A stretch of DNA of 38,676 bases from Microbacterium testaceum (GCF_003075375.1 NZ_QDFT01000031.1:12-38687); one strand, 5' to 3'. Shown: positions 24,527 through 32,658, counted from the stretch's first letter. Notes: generated by a model not told the origin, from the letters alone. Made by a program: numbers and translations.

Positions 24527-24582
24527 CAGTGTCCACGACACGCCGTCTCGCGCGGCGACGATGCGGCGTGTTCTGGACACTC
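24527..24582 (+). repeat. 56-bp double-palindromic intergenic element, copy 4
   Basis: The left arm (24527-24545) is CAGTGTCCACGACACGCCG and the right arm (24564-24582) is CGGCGTGTTCTGGACACTC, with an 18-bp spacer. It sits between xylA and xylB (both minus strand) and is followed on the + strand by two runs of seven G separated by one T. Confidence 0.88.
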
Positions 24583-24606
24583 GACGGGGGGGTGGGGGGG
24601 ATAGGA

Positions 24607-24636
24607 GGGGCCCGGATGCCGTGGCATCCGGGCCCC
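24607..24636 (-). terminator. xylA terminator hairpin built from GGATGCC words
   Basis: GGGGCCCGGATGCC (24607-24620) and GGCATCCGGGCCCC (24623-24636) are perfectly complementary. The 2-base gap implies a small loop after fraying. It lies eight bases after the xylA stop. Each arm ends in the over-represented word GGATGCC. Confidence 0.8.
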
Positions 24637-24643
24637 GGGAGAC

Positions 24644-25831
24644 TCAGCGGGCGCCGAGCAGGTGCTCGGTCGCGAGCTGCTGCAGACGGACGAACCCGAA
24701 GCCCTTGCCGCCGAGGTACGCGTCGGTGTCGAAGTCCTCGTAGGCCGAGCGGTCGGCGAGCAGGTCGTCGTAGCTCTCGCCCTCGTTCAGCGTCGGCTGG
24801 GCCAGCTCGAGCACCTTGGCGGCCTCAAGGGCCTCCTGCACCTCGGGGTCGGCGCGAAAGGCCGCGGCGCGCTCCTTGAGCAGCAGGTAGGTGTTCATGT
24901 TGGCCGAGACGGAGTCCCAGACGCCCGTCTCGTCCTCGGTGCGCGAGGGCTTGTAGTCGAAGTGGCGGGGGCCGTCGTAGGCGGGGACGCCGCCGGGGCC
25001 GCCGTTCTCGAGCAGGTCGACCAGCGCGAAGGCGTTGTGCAGGTCGCCGTGACCGAACACGAGGTCCTGGTCGTACTTGATGCCGCGCTGACCGTTGAGG
25101 TCGATGTGGAAGAGCTTGCCGTGGTACAGCGCCTGGGCGATTCCGGCGGCGAAGTTCAGACCGGCCATCTGCTCGTGGCCGACCTCGGGGTTCAGACCCA
25201 CGAGCTCGGGGCGCTCGAGCGAGTCGATGAAGGCGATCGCGTGACCGAGCGTCGGCAGCAGGATGTCGCCGCGGGGCTCGTTGGGCTTGGGCTCGATCGC
25301 GAAGCGGATGTCGTAACCCTTGTCGGTGACGTAGTCGCCGAGCAGGTTGACGGCCTCGCGGTAGCGCTCCAGCGCCTGACGGACGTCCTTGGCCGAGTCG
25401 TACTCGGCACCCTCGCGGCCGCCCCACATGACGAAGGTCTGAGCTCCCAGCTCAGCGGCGAGGTCGAGGTTGCGCAGCACCTTGCGCAGAGCGAAGCGAC
25501 GCACCTGGCGGTCGTTCGAGGTGAAACCGCCGTCCTTGAAGACGGGGGCCGAGAAGAGGTTCGTGGTGACCATCGGCGTGATGATGCCGGTGTCCTTCAT
25601 CGCGCCCTTGAGGCGGTCGATCTGCGTCTGACGCTCGGCATCGGTCGAGCCGAAGGCGAACAGGTCGTCGTCGTGGAAGGTCAGGCCGTAGGCACCGAGC
25701 TCGGCGAGCTTCTCGACGACGTGCACGACGTCGAGGGGCTGGCGGGTGGGGCCGCCGAACGGGTCGGTGCCGTTGTATCCGACGGTCCAGAGTCCGAACG
25801 AGAACTTGTCATCGCGGGTGGGGGTGGGCAT
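24644..25831 (-). CDS. xylA: Xylose isomerase
   Basis: 395-residue class I xylose isomerase that converts D-xylose to D-xylulose; the length is typical of actinobacterial enzymes. Catalytic and metal-binding features are visible: His in [12 protein letters not shown], Glu in [32 protein letters not shown], and [18 protein letters not shown] 25831 follows GAAGGAG. The start is preceded by a well-formed promoter with an overlapping inverted repeat, so it is likely repressed in the absence of xylose. The nearest ROK regulator (27649-28809) is the candidate repressor. Confidence 0.97.
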   Translation of the reverse strand: MPTPTRDDKFSFGLWTVGYNGTDPFGGPTRQPLDVVHVVEKLAELGAYGLTFHDDDLFAFGSTDAERQTQIDRLKGAMKDTGIITPMVTTNLFSAPVFKDGGFTSNDRQVRRFALRKVLRNLDLAAELGAQTFVMWGGREGAEYDSAKDVRQALERYREAVNLLGDYVTDKGYDIRFAIEPKPNEPRGDILLPTLGHAIAFIDSLERPELVGLNPEVGHEQMAGLNFAAGIAQALYHGKLFHIDLNGQRGIKYDQDLVFGHGDLHNAFALVDLLENGGPGGVPAYDGPRHFDYKPSRTEDETGVWDSVSANMNTYLLLKERAAAFRADPEVQEALEAAKVLELAQPTLNEGESYDDLLADRSAYEDFDTDAYLGGKGFGFVRLQQLATEHLLGAR

Positions 25832-25882
25832 TCCTGCTCCTTCGCATGGACGCACGAGTGCGCGGGAGCGCACCGTCGGGTT

Positions 25883-25924
25883 TGTTGGTTTTCACAACAT
25901 ATACCCCGGATGCCGCCGCGTCCA
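25883..25924 (-). promoter_or_regulatory. xylA promoter with overlapping operator
   Basis: On the minus strand a TGGACG -35 (25919-25924) and a TATGTT -10 (25896-25901) are separated by exactly 17 bp. An inverted repeat, TGTTG (25883-25887) and CAACA (25895-25899) with seven bases between, covers the -10 and the expected start site. This is the arrangement for a repressor. Confidence 0.65.
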
Positions 25925-25932
25925 CCCCCGCG

Positions 25933-26829
25933 TCAGCGCGAGAGCGCGGCATCCACCACCGCGAACACCGCGGGGTCCCACGTCAGCGCGCGCTCGCGTG
26001 GCAGACCGAACGCATCGGTGAAGAAGATGCTGTGCACGTGGTCGGGGAACGAGTGCCGCGTCACCCGCGGCAGCACCGCGGCGGGCACGTGATCGGCGCG
26101 ACCGCTGGTGAGCGAGACCAGACCGTCGTGCGGCCACAGCTGCGCCGGCTCTGTCGCCGCGGCGAAGTACCCCGCGCCGATCGCGGTGACCGGGATGCCG
26201 TCGAGAACGCCCGCCTGCCGGTCGTTCCACGCGCGCAGGTAGCGTCGCGACACCTCGGCCGCGGCCCCCTGCGAGTTCGCCGCCGCGTAGGGCCGCGCCT
26301 CGGCGAAGATCTGCAAGGTCGCCGGGTCGCCGTGGGCGTCCGCCTCGGAGATCTCGTCGTCGACCAGGTCGCCCAGCACCGAGCCGTCCCAGGGCGTGCC
26401 GAGGGTCACCAGCCGCTCGACGCGCGGACCGTCACCGGCGAGCTCGCGGATCGCGGCGCGCGAGAACAGCCCGCCCATCGAGTGCCCGACCAGGTCGACG
26501 CTCGAGAGCCCGTGCGCGGACGACAGCCACCGCAGAAAGGCGGCGAGCGCGACGCCGGCGACGTCGATCGACCCGACCGCGTTGATCGTGACCTCGGCGG
26601 GCAGCACGACGGGAACGTCGTCGAAGCCCTGCCACCCGGCATCCCTCTCGACCGTGCCGACCCCGATGCGGGCCGGGGCGGTGAAGACGGGAACCCCCGC
26701 CGTGCGCAGGTGCTCGCGCAGCGCCGTCATGGTGTTGCCGGCCGCCAGGCCCGAGGCGGCCGCGCGGTCGGAATCGGTGAACGGGGTGACGGCGGCGCCA
26801 CCGGAGACGAGGACGACGGCATCGGCCAT
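25933..26829 (-). CDS. Lipase-like alpha/beta hydrolase
   Basis: 298-residue serine hydrolase with the nucleophile elbow DLVGHSMGGLFSRA and a likely catalytic His near the C-terminus in FPDHVHSIFF. The overall order (VVLVSGGAAVT, elbow, VTLGTPWDGSVLG) resembles triacylglycerol lipases and cell-wall esterases of the PGAP1/EstA-like group. No signal peptide is evident, so it is probably cytoplasmic. ATG 26829 follows GAAGGAG by seven bases. The substrate cannot be deduced. It sits between xylA and gpx without obvious functional link. Confidence 0.85.
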   Translation of the reverse strand: MADAVVLVSGGAAVTPFTDSDRAAASGLAAGNTMTALREHLRTAGVPVFTAPARIGVGTVERDAGWQGFDDVPVVLPAEVTINAVGSIDVAGVALAAFLRWLSSAHGLSSVDLVGHSMGGLFSRAAIRELAGDGPRVERLVTLGTPWDGSVLGDLVDDEISEADAHGDPATLQIFAEARPYAAANSQGAAAEVSRRYLRAWNDRQAGVLDGIPVTAIGAGYFAAATEPAQLWPHDGLVSLTSGRADHVPAAVLPRVTRHSFPDHVHSIFFTDAFGLPRERALTWDPAVFAVVDAALSR

Positions 26830-26912
26830 GGGCGGGCTCCTTCGGAGGTCGGATCCCGGTCAGGATAGGGCAGTCCCCCGACACCGCCCGACCACGTCGC
26901 CCCCACCCCGTC

Positions 26913-26968
26913 GAGTGTCCACGACGCGCCGCGTCGCCCCCGCCCGTTTCGGCGTGCCCTGGACACTC
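26913..26968 (+). repeat. 56-bp double-palindromic intergenic element, copy 5
   Basis: The left arm (26913-26931) is GAGTGTCCACGACGCGCCG and the right arm (26950-26968) is CGGCGTGCCCTGGACACTC, with an 18-bp spacer. It lies between gpx and the lipase-like gene (both minus strand) and is followed by a long G-rich tract. Confidence 0.88.
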
Positions 26969-27078
26969 AACCAGCCGGGGCGGGGCCTGGGCCTGGGCCC
27001 GGGCCGGAGCGCCGTGGGCCGCGGGCCGGGGGCGGGGCCGGAGGGCGGGACCGGAGGGCGGGGCCGGGGGCGGGGCGC
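26969..27078 (+). repeat. G-rich degenerate tandem tract
   Basis: Imperfect repeats of GGGCCT, GGCCGGAGGGCGGG and GGGGCCGGGGGCGGGGC fill the space between element copy 5 and the gpx stop. The G-runs are all on the + strand. Confidence 0.65.
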
Positions 27079-27564
27079 TCAGCGCGGGAGGGCGTCCTCG
27101 ATCGCGGCGACGACCTCGGGGGCGTCGGGCAGGGTCCGCGGGCTGAACCGCGTCACCCGGCCGTCGGGCGAGACGACGAACTTCTCGAAGTTCCACGAGA
27201 TGCGGCCGGTCTTGCCCTCGGCATCCGGGGTCGAGGTCAGCTCTTTGTACAGCGGGTGGGCGTGACGGCCGTTGATCTTGACCTTCTCGGACATCGGGAA
27301 GGTCACCCCCCAGGTCGCGGAGCAGTACTCGGCGATCTTGTCCTCGTCGCTGAGCTCCTGCAGGAACTGGTTGCTGGGGAAGCCGATGACGGTGAAGCCG
27401 CGATCGGCGTATTTCTTGTGCAGCGCCTCGAGCGCCTCGTACTGCGGAGCCAAGCCGCATCGCGAGGCGACGTTGACCACGAGCGCCGCCTTGCCCGCGG
27501 TCAGGTCGCCGAACGTCGTCTCTTCGCCGCGGATGGTCGTGATGGGGATACCGGAGAGATCCAT
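27079..27564 (-). CDS. Glutathione peroxidase-family thiol peroxidase
   Basis: 161-residue peroxidase of the thioredoxin fold that reduces hydroperoxides. The peroxidatic Cys36 is in NVASRCGLAPQY, Gln67 in GFPSNQF, and the Trp-Asn pair in SWNFEKF. FPSNQF carries Ser where many relatives have a second Cys. Cys81 (AEYCSATWG) is the probable resolving cysteine. Despite its name the actinobacterial type normally uses thioredoxin or mycothiol systems rather than glutathione. The start ATG 27564 is close to the divergent ROK start at 27649. Confidence 0.94.
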   Translation of the reverse strand: MDLSGIPITTIRGEETTFGDLTAGKAALVVNVASRCGLAPQYEALEALHKKYADRGFTVIGFPSNQFLQELSDEDKIAEYCSATWGVTFPMSEKVKINGRHAHPLYKELTSTPDAEGKTGRISWNFEKFVVSPDGRVTRFSPRTLPDAPEVVAAIEDALPR

Positions 27565-27648
27565 GATCCGATCCTGGCACCGCCCGGTTGTGGCCGGGGT
27601 GGGAGTCGGGCGCCGCATTCCGCACACGCGGCGTGGCACAGTGGTCGG

Positions 27649-28809
27649 ATGGTCACCGCGGGCAGTCGGGGCGACGGCATGCGCCGCGCCAACCTGGCCC
27701 TCGTGCTGCGCACCGTGCATCGGGCGGGTCCGCGTTCGCGCGCGGCGCTCACCGAGGCGACGGGACTGAACCGCTCGACGATCGCCGATCTCGTGGGCGA
27801 GCTGCAGCGATCCGGCCTGGTCGTCGAGACGGCGTCCGCGGCGCAGGGCCGGGTCGGGCGACCGTCGCCGATCGTGCAGCCCGACCCGCGGGTGGTCGCG
27901 GTCGCGGCCAACCCCGAGGTCGATGCCCTCGACCTGGGCGCCGTGGCGTTCGACGGCACGATCGTGGTGCGCGAGCGCCTCGACCAGCACGAGCTGCTCA
28001 CCCCGGAACGCACCGCCGCGCTCATCGCCGACCGCGTCACCGCCTGGCGCGACGGCCCCCTCCGCGATGCGCGCGTCGTCGGGATCGGCGTGGCCGTCCC
28101 GGGCCCCGTCCGCGCCGCCGACGGCCTGGTGCGAGAGGCCCCGCACCTGGGATGGGCCGACGCGCCTCTGGCACGGATGGTGACGGATGCCACGGGCCTG
28201 GCGACCCACGTCGCCAACGACGCGGCGCTCGGCGCCCTGGCCGAGCACCTGTTCGGGGCCGCGCGCGGCGTCGACGACGTCGTCTACCTCAACGGCGGAG
28301 CGAGCGGCATCGGTGGAGCGGTCATCGTGGGCGGTGTTCCCCTCGGCGGAGCCGGGGGGTACGCGGGCGAGTTCGGACAGAACCGGCCCGGCATCGTCGA
28401 CCCCTCCGATCGCCGCGCCGCCGACGGCGTCCTCGAGGACGAAGTGAGTCGCGCGCTGCTGCTGGCGGCCGTGGGCCGGGGTTCCGGCGACGACGCGGCC
28501 CTGGCCGAGGCCCTGGCGGGCGACGCCGATGCGGCGGCCCGCGCCGAGATCGCCCGGCAGCGCCGCATCCTCGCCACCGCCCTCGCCAACGCCGCGAACG
28601 TGCTGAACCCCGCGGTCATCGTGCTGGGCGGTTTCCTCGCGACCCTCGCCGAGCTCGACCTGGCGGGGCTGGACGCGCAGGTGCGCGCGCAGACCATGCC
28701 CGCGTGCGCCGAGGGCTTGACGCTGGCCACGGCCGATCTCGGCGAGGACAGACTGCTCGTGGGCGCCGCCGAGACGGTGTTCGACGCGACGCTGTTCCCC
28801 ACGCGCTGA
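27649..28809 (+). CDS. ROK-family transcriptional regulator, XylR candidate
   Basis: 386-residue ROK (repressor/ORF/kinase) protein. The N-terminal winged helix is visible in LVLRTVHRAGPRSRAALTEA and NRSTIADLVGELQRSGLVVE. The kinase-like domain has VVGIGVAVPGPV and VANDAALGALAEHLFG. The usual Cys-rich zinc motif after GGYAGEFGQNRPG is absent. ROK repressors of xylose genes are common in Actinobacteria and Firmicutes, and the xylA promoter palindrome is 1.7 kb away, so a XylR role is plausible. The nearby alditol oxidase could also be its target. The start is ambiguous: ATG 27649 has no clear ribosome site, and an in-frame ATG at 27679 is possible. Confidence 0.88.
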   Translation: MVTAGSRGDGMRRANLALVLRTVHRAGPRSRAALTEATGLNRSTIADLVGELQRSGLVVETASAAQGRVGRPSPIVQPDPRVVAVAANPEVDALDLGAVAFDGTIVVRERLDQHELLTPERTAALIADRVTAWRDGPLRDARVVGIGVAVPGPVRAADGLVREAPHLGWADAPLARMVTDATGLATHVANDAALGALAEHLFGAARGVDDVVYLNGGASGIGGAVIVGGVPLGGAGGYAGEFGQNRPGIVDPSDRRAADGVLEDEVSRALLLAAVGRGSGDDAALAEALAGDADAAARAEIARQRRILATALANAANVLNPAVIVLGGFLATLAELDLAGLDAQVRAQTMPACAEGLTLATADLGEDRLLVGAAETVFDATLFPTR

Positions 28810-28877
28810 CCTGCGCCATCGACCCCGGTGTCGGCGGTCCGGGGCAGGATGGAGGGGCGACGACGCGAGGAGCCTCC

Positions 28878-30125
28878 ATGATCGACACCCGAGCGGCCGG
28901 TACCACCTGGTCGGGCAACCACCGCTACCGCGCCCCCGAGGTGCTGCTCCCGGCCGACGCCGACGAGCTCGCCGAGGTCGTGGCCTCCGCCGATCTGCTG
29001 CGCGTGCAGGCCACGCGCCACACGTTCAACGACATCGCCGACAGCGAGGGCACCCTCGTGTCGCTCGAGCGCATGCCCACGCGCATCGCGATCGACGGCG
29101 ACCGCGTGCGCGTCGAGGGACTCGTGACCTTCGCCGAGCTCGCCCCGGTGCTCGAGGCCGAGGGCCGGGCGCTGCACAACCTCGGCTCGCTCCCGCACAT
29201 CTCCGTCACCGGCGCCACGGCGACCGGCACCCACGGTTCGGGGGTGACCAACGGCAATCTGTCGAGCGCGCTGACCGCGGTCGAGATCGTGGATGCCGAC
29301 GGCACCACGCACCGCATCGACCACGACGACCCGCGATTCCCGGCGGCAGCCCTCAGCCTGGGGGCCCTCGGCGTGATCACGGCCGTCGAGCTGCGCACCG
29401 AGCCCACCTACGCCGTCACCCAGCAGGCCTACACCGGCGTGGCGTGGGACGACATCGCCGCCGACCCGATCGCGGTCCTGGGCGGCGCGCGCAGCGTGAG
29501 CATCTTCACCACGTGGGGCGACCCGGCCCACGACCTGGTCTGGGCAAAGAGCGACACGGGGACGACCGGCTGGGTCGAAGAGCTGGGCGGTCGACCGGTG
29601 GGCGACGACATCCACCTCGGCCGCATCCGCACGGTCGACAACACCACCCCGCGCGGCAGCTCGGGGCCGTGGCACACGCGGCTGCCGCACTTCCGCGCCG
29701 ACGCGCTGCCCAGTGACGGCGACGAGATCCAGTCCGAGTACTTCGTGCCCCTGGCGCACGCCGCCGAGGCCCTCGCGGCCGTGCGGGCCGTCGCGCCGTC
29801 CTTCGACGCGCAGCTGCTGGTCACCGAGCTGCGCACCGTCGCCGCCGACGAGCTGTGGCTCAGCCCGGCGTACCGCCGCGACGTCCTCGCGATCCACTTC
29901 ACCTGGCGCAACGACACCGACGGCGTGCTGTCGGTGCTGCCGCACATCGAGGCCGCGCTCGCGCCGTTCGACGCGCGCCCGCACTGGGGCAAGGCGTACA
30001 CGATGCCCGGTGATCGTGTGCGGGCGACGCTGCCGCGCGCGCAGGAGTTCAAGGACGTCGTGCGCCAGGCCGACCCGCGCGGCGTGTTCCGCAACACCTA
30101 CCTGCGCGGGGTGCTGGGCCCGTAA
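28878..30125 (+). CDS. Alditol (xylitol/sorbitol) oxidase
   Basis: 415-residue FAD-dependent oxidase of the vanillyl-alcohol-oxidase fold, close in length to Streptomyces AldO (418). The covalent FAD attachment His48 is in QATRHTFNDIADS. The FAD-binding loop LPHISVTGATATGTHGSG and the substrate residues seen in AldO (Glu-Leu-Arg in VTELRTV, Thr in IHFTW, Lys in HWGKAY) are conserved. It would oxidise xylitol, sorbitol or similar at C1, making the aldose and hydrogen peroxide. Xylose from xylitol would feed XylA. It lies 69 bp after the ROK gene on the same strand. The peroxidase and katG elsewhere in the window could deal with the peroxide (inference). Confidence 0.92.
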   Translation: MIDTRAAGTTWSGNHRYRAPEVLLPADADELAEVVASADLLRVQATRHTFNDIADSEGTLVSLERMPTRIAIDGDRVRVEGLVTFAELAPVLEAEGRALHNLGSLPHISVTGATATGTHGSGVTNGNLSSALTAVEIVDADGTTHRIDHDDPRFPAAALSLGALGVITAVELRTEPTYAVTQQAYTGVAWDDIAADPIAVLGGARSVSIFTTWGDPAHDLVWAKSDTGTTGWVEELGGRPVGDDIHLGRIRTVDNTTPRGSSGPWHTRLPHFRADALPSDGDEIQSEYFVPLAHAAEALAAVRAVAPSFDAQLLVTELRTVAADELWLSPAYRRDVLAIHFTWRNDTDGVLSVLPHIEAALAPFDARPHWGKAYTMPGDRVRATLPRAQEFKDVVRQADPRGVFRNTYLRGVLGP

Positions 30126-30161
30126 CCCGGCCGTCCGCGACGGGGGCGGAGCGCCACGCCC

Positions 30162-31289
30162 TCAGAGCGCGCGCAGGAAGCCCGTGATCGCGTCGTGGAA
30201 GCGACGCGGATCCTGGTTCGCCTCGTTGCAGTGGCCGCTCGCGTCGAAGGCGACGAGCTCGGCATCCGGATGCCGCTTCACGTACGCCATCGACCCGCTC
30301 ACCGGGACGACCGGGTCGCGCAGGCTGTGCACGATCAGCGTCGGCACCGCCGGCGCCGGACGCGGCCCGTCCACCCAGTTCAGGGCGCGGGCGTCCACCG
30401 CCTCGATGAGCCCCAGCGCGCGGGAGCCGAGGCGGCTGCCGAGCACCGCGAGCGCCGCCGCACCGACCGAGGCGGGCAGCCGCGCGCCCCGGATCGCGCG
30501 GTCGACGATACGGGTCCAGTCCAGGGCCGGCGCGATGAGCACGAGCCCCGCGACGGCCTCGCGGTGGACGGAGCGCTCGAGCGCGAGCATCGCGATCGTC
30601 CCGCCCATCGACCACGCCACCAGCACGATCTCCCGAGCGCCCCGTGACACCGCGTAGCCGATCGCGTCGTCCACATCGCGCCACTCGCGCGTCCCCAGAG
30701 AGGACGGCAGCGACTCGGCGGGAGCGGCCTCGTCGTCGCCGGCGTACGACACGACGAGCGACATCCACCCGGCGTCCGCGGCAGCGGGGGTCGAGCGCAG
30801 AGCGCCGTGGCGGCTCGAGCGCAGACCGTGCACGTGGATGGTCCAGCGCCCGTCGGCGGCATCCGCGTCTCCGATCTCCCACGCGTCGGCGGTGCCTCCG
30901 CGGGTGAGCGGGATCGCGACGTGCCGGGTCGGTCCGACGGACTCGGGGGTGCCGATGCTCTGCGAGGTCCAGGCGCCCGCGGCCTCGCCGTCGGCAAGGT
31001 GGGCGGGGCGCGTGAGCAGCGCGCGTTCGATCCGCTCGCCCTCGTCGCCGACGATGTCGCCGATCACGAGGTGGGAGCCGTCCGGAAGCCACATGCCGTA
31101 CGTCCCCGGCTGCCGGCTGTCGGCGGTGGCGGCGACCGAGACGGTGCCGTCCCCGATGCGGATCGGGGCGTAGCTCTTCGCCGCGCGGGGGGCGATCAGG
31201 CGGCGCGCGACGTACCCGCCGAGGGCCGCATGGGCGGCCAGGGCGACGGCACCGGTGGCGGCGGCACCGACGGTGAGGGAACGGATCAT
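30162..31289 (-). CDS. Membrane-anchored alpha/beta hydrolase
   Basis: 375-residue serine hydrolase. The N-terminal hydrophobic stretch LTVGAAATGAVALAAHAALG is an uncleaved anchor or signal. The catalytic elements are oxyanion-type HVHGLRSS, nucleophile elbow VLVAWSMGGTIAML, Asp in IVHSLRDPVVP and His in DASGHCNEA. It ends a four-gene operon: its ATG overlaps the stop of the seven-helix protein gene (ATGA). The substrate is unknown. The context raises lipid or signal-molecule hydrolysis, but nothing in the sequence proves it. Confidence 0.87.
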   Translation of the reverse strand: MIRSLTVGAAATGAVALAAHAALGGYVARRLIAPRAAKSYAPIRIGDGTVSVAATADSRQPGTYGMWLPDGSHLVIGDIVGDEGERIERALLTRPAHLADGEAAGAWTSQSIGTPESVGPTRHVAIPLTRGGTADAWEIGDADAADGRWTIHVHGLRSSRHGALRSTPAAADAGWMSLVVSYAGDDEAAPAESLPSSLGTREWRDVDDAIGYAVSRGAREIVLVAWSMGGTIAMLALERSVHREAVAGLVLIAPALDWTRIVDRAIRGARLPASVGAAALAVLGSRLGSRALGLIEAVDARALNWVDGPRPAPAVPTLIVHSLRDPVVPVSGSMAYVKRHPDAELVAFDASGHCNEANQDPRRFHDAITGFLRAL

Positions 31290-32200
31290 GGGCGGACTCC
31301 CGGGAGGTCGCGGGTCAGGTGGAGGTCGACGGCGTCGAGCAGTCCCCGTTCGCCGGCGTCGAGCGGCGTCGAGGTGGCGATCGCGCGGTCCTCGACCGCG
31401 ACCCTCAGTGCGTGCAGGCGCCCGTCCGTCCCGCCGCCCGCGGCCGCCTCGGCGACGCCGCGCGTGCGGGCGACCGTGCGCAGGTCATCGAGCAGGGTCT
31501 CGCCCCGGCGACGGATGAGCGTCGACACCCGCGAGGAGCGCAGGATGCCGATGACGAAGGCGAGGACGCCCAGGTAGAAGAGGGGGTCGAAGAGGGCGCT
31601 GACGACCGCGTTCGGGGCGAAGAAGCGGGTGAGGGTGAGGTCGACGATCTCGCTCACGCAGCCCAGCACGATGCCGATCGCTCCGGCGCGGAACCACGGG
31701 CGCACCCCCGGCAGGGAACGACTCGCCGAGGTGCACAGCAGCACGCCCAGTCCCGCGATCCCGGCCATGTGCACGACGCCGTACACCCACGCTCCAGTCG
31801 AGGTGACGACGGCATCCTCGATGAAGCGGAACGACGACGTCCCTCGCTCGGGCAACGCGACGAAGAAGACCGCGGCGAACATCGCGGCGAGCGACGCCGG
31901 AAGGCCCCACCGCAGCGTCCGCACCCGAGCGGTCAGGGGCGCCGTCCCGGCCTGGATGCCGAGCCACAGCGCCACCATCGTCAGGACGTTCTGGACGAGT
32001 TTGAGGATGTTGGTCCCGCCCAGCAGGCCGTCCATCAGCGGCAGGGGGACGACCGTTCCCTGCGTCAGCAGCGCCACGGCCCCGACCAGTGCGGCGAGCC
32101 AGGCGATACGGGTCCGCGGCTGACGCACCGCGGTGCGCGCGCGGGCGATGACCACCAGCAGCAGGGCCGCCAGCGCGACGTCGATCAGGACGACGGTCAC
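31286..32200 (-). CDS. Seven-helix membrane protein, MAB_1171c-like
   Basis: 304-residue integral membrane protein. Seven hydrophobic segments can be drawn: from VTVVLIDVALAALLLVVIA at the N-terminus to PLFYLGVLAFVIGIL near residue 215. A ~85-residue cytosolic tail follows with LHALRVAVEDRAIA, resembling the tail of the MAB_1171c putative-transporter family, members of which typically sit beside XRE and ImmA genes in Actinobacteria. GTG 32200 overlaps the ImmA stop (GTGA). It has no histidine-kinase catalytic motifs. It may act as a receptor or exporter for the operon. Confidence 0.75.
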   Translation of the reverse strand: MTVVLIDVALAALLLVVIARARTAVRQPRTRIAWLAALVGAVALLTQGTVVPLPLMDGLLGGTNILKLVQNVLTMVALWLGIQAGTAPLTARVRTLRWGLPASLAAMFAAVFFVALPERGTSSFRFIEDAVVTSTGAWVYGVVHMAGIAGLGVLLCTSASRSLPGVRPWFRAGAIGIVLGCVSEIVDLTLTRFFAPNAVVSALFDPLFYLGVLAFVIGILRSSRVSTLIRRRGETLLDDLRTVARTRGVAEAAAGGGTDGRLHALRVAVEDRAIATSTPLDAGERGLLDAVDLHLTRDLPGVRP

Positions 32201-32658
32201 CAGGATTCCTCGGCGACCCGGGGGCCCGCGTAGCGCAGCCCCGCGATACGGTGGGCGATGTGCTCGGCGACCAGCTCGGCCTCGGCCTCGGGCGAGGTGA
32301 GGCGGGGGTCGTCGTGCGGGGGGACCGAGGAGCGCTCCCAGAACGCCCCGGCGCAGTGGGCGTCGTCGAGCAGGTGTCCCAGTTCGTGCGAGGCGGCGAA
32401 CTCGCGGTACACCGGCGCATCCGCGGCACGGACGTGGATGCTCCCCTCGCGACGACCCGGGAAGAACGTCAGGAATCCCGTCAGCGTGCCCCATCCGGAC
32501 GTGTCGGGTTCGGCGACGACCCGCAGACGGATGCCGAGAGCCCCCTCGACCGCGCCGACGACCTCGGCGAAGGTCATCCCGGGGACGAGGTGCGCCCGAG
32601 CGACCGCGCGGTCGACGCGGGCGCGCACGCGCGCCATCGCCTCTTGCGTCTCGGTCAC
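32197..32658 (-). CDS. ImmA/IrrE-type metalloprotease
   Basis: 153-residue protein with the gluzincin-like motif His91-Glu-Leu-Gly-His95 in FAASHELGHLLDD and a downstream Glu-rich helix EAEAELVAEHIAHRI that supplies further ligands, as in ImmA/IrrE. Members of this family cleave a cognate XRE repressor to release transcription (ICEBs1 ImmA on ImmR; Deinococcus IrrE on DdrO). The preceding gene encodes exactly such a candidate repressor, 20 bp upstream. GTG 32658 has only a weak ribosome site. The preserved motif suggests an active protease. Confidence 0.9.
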   Translation of the reverse strand: MTETQEAMARVRARVDRAVARAHLVPGMTFAEVVGAVEGALGIRLRVVAEPDTSGWGTLTGFLTFFPGRREGSIHVRAADAPVYREFAASHELGHLLDDAHCAGAFWERSSVPPHDDPRLTSPEAEAELVAEHIAHRIAGLRYAGPRVAEESW

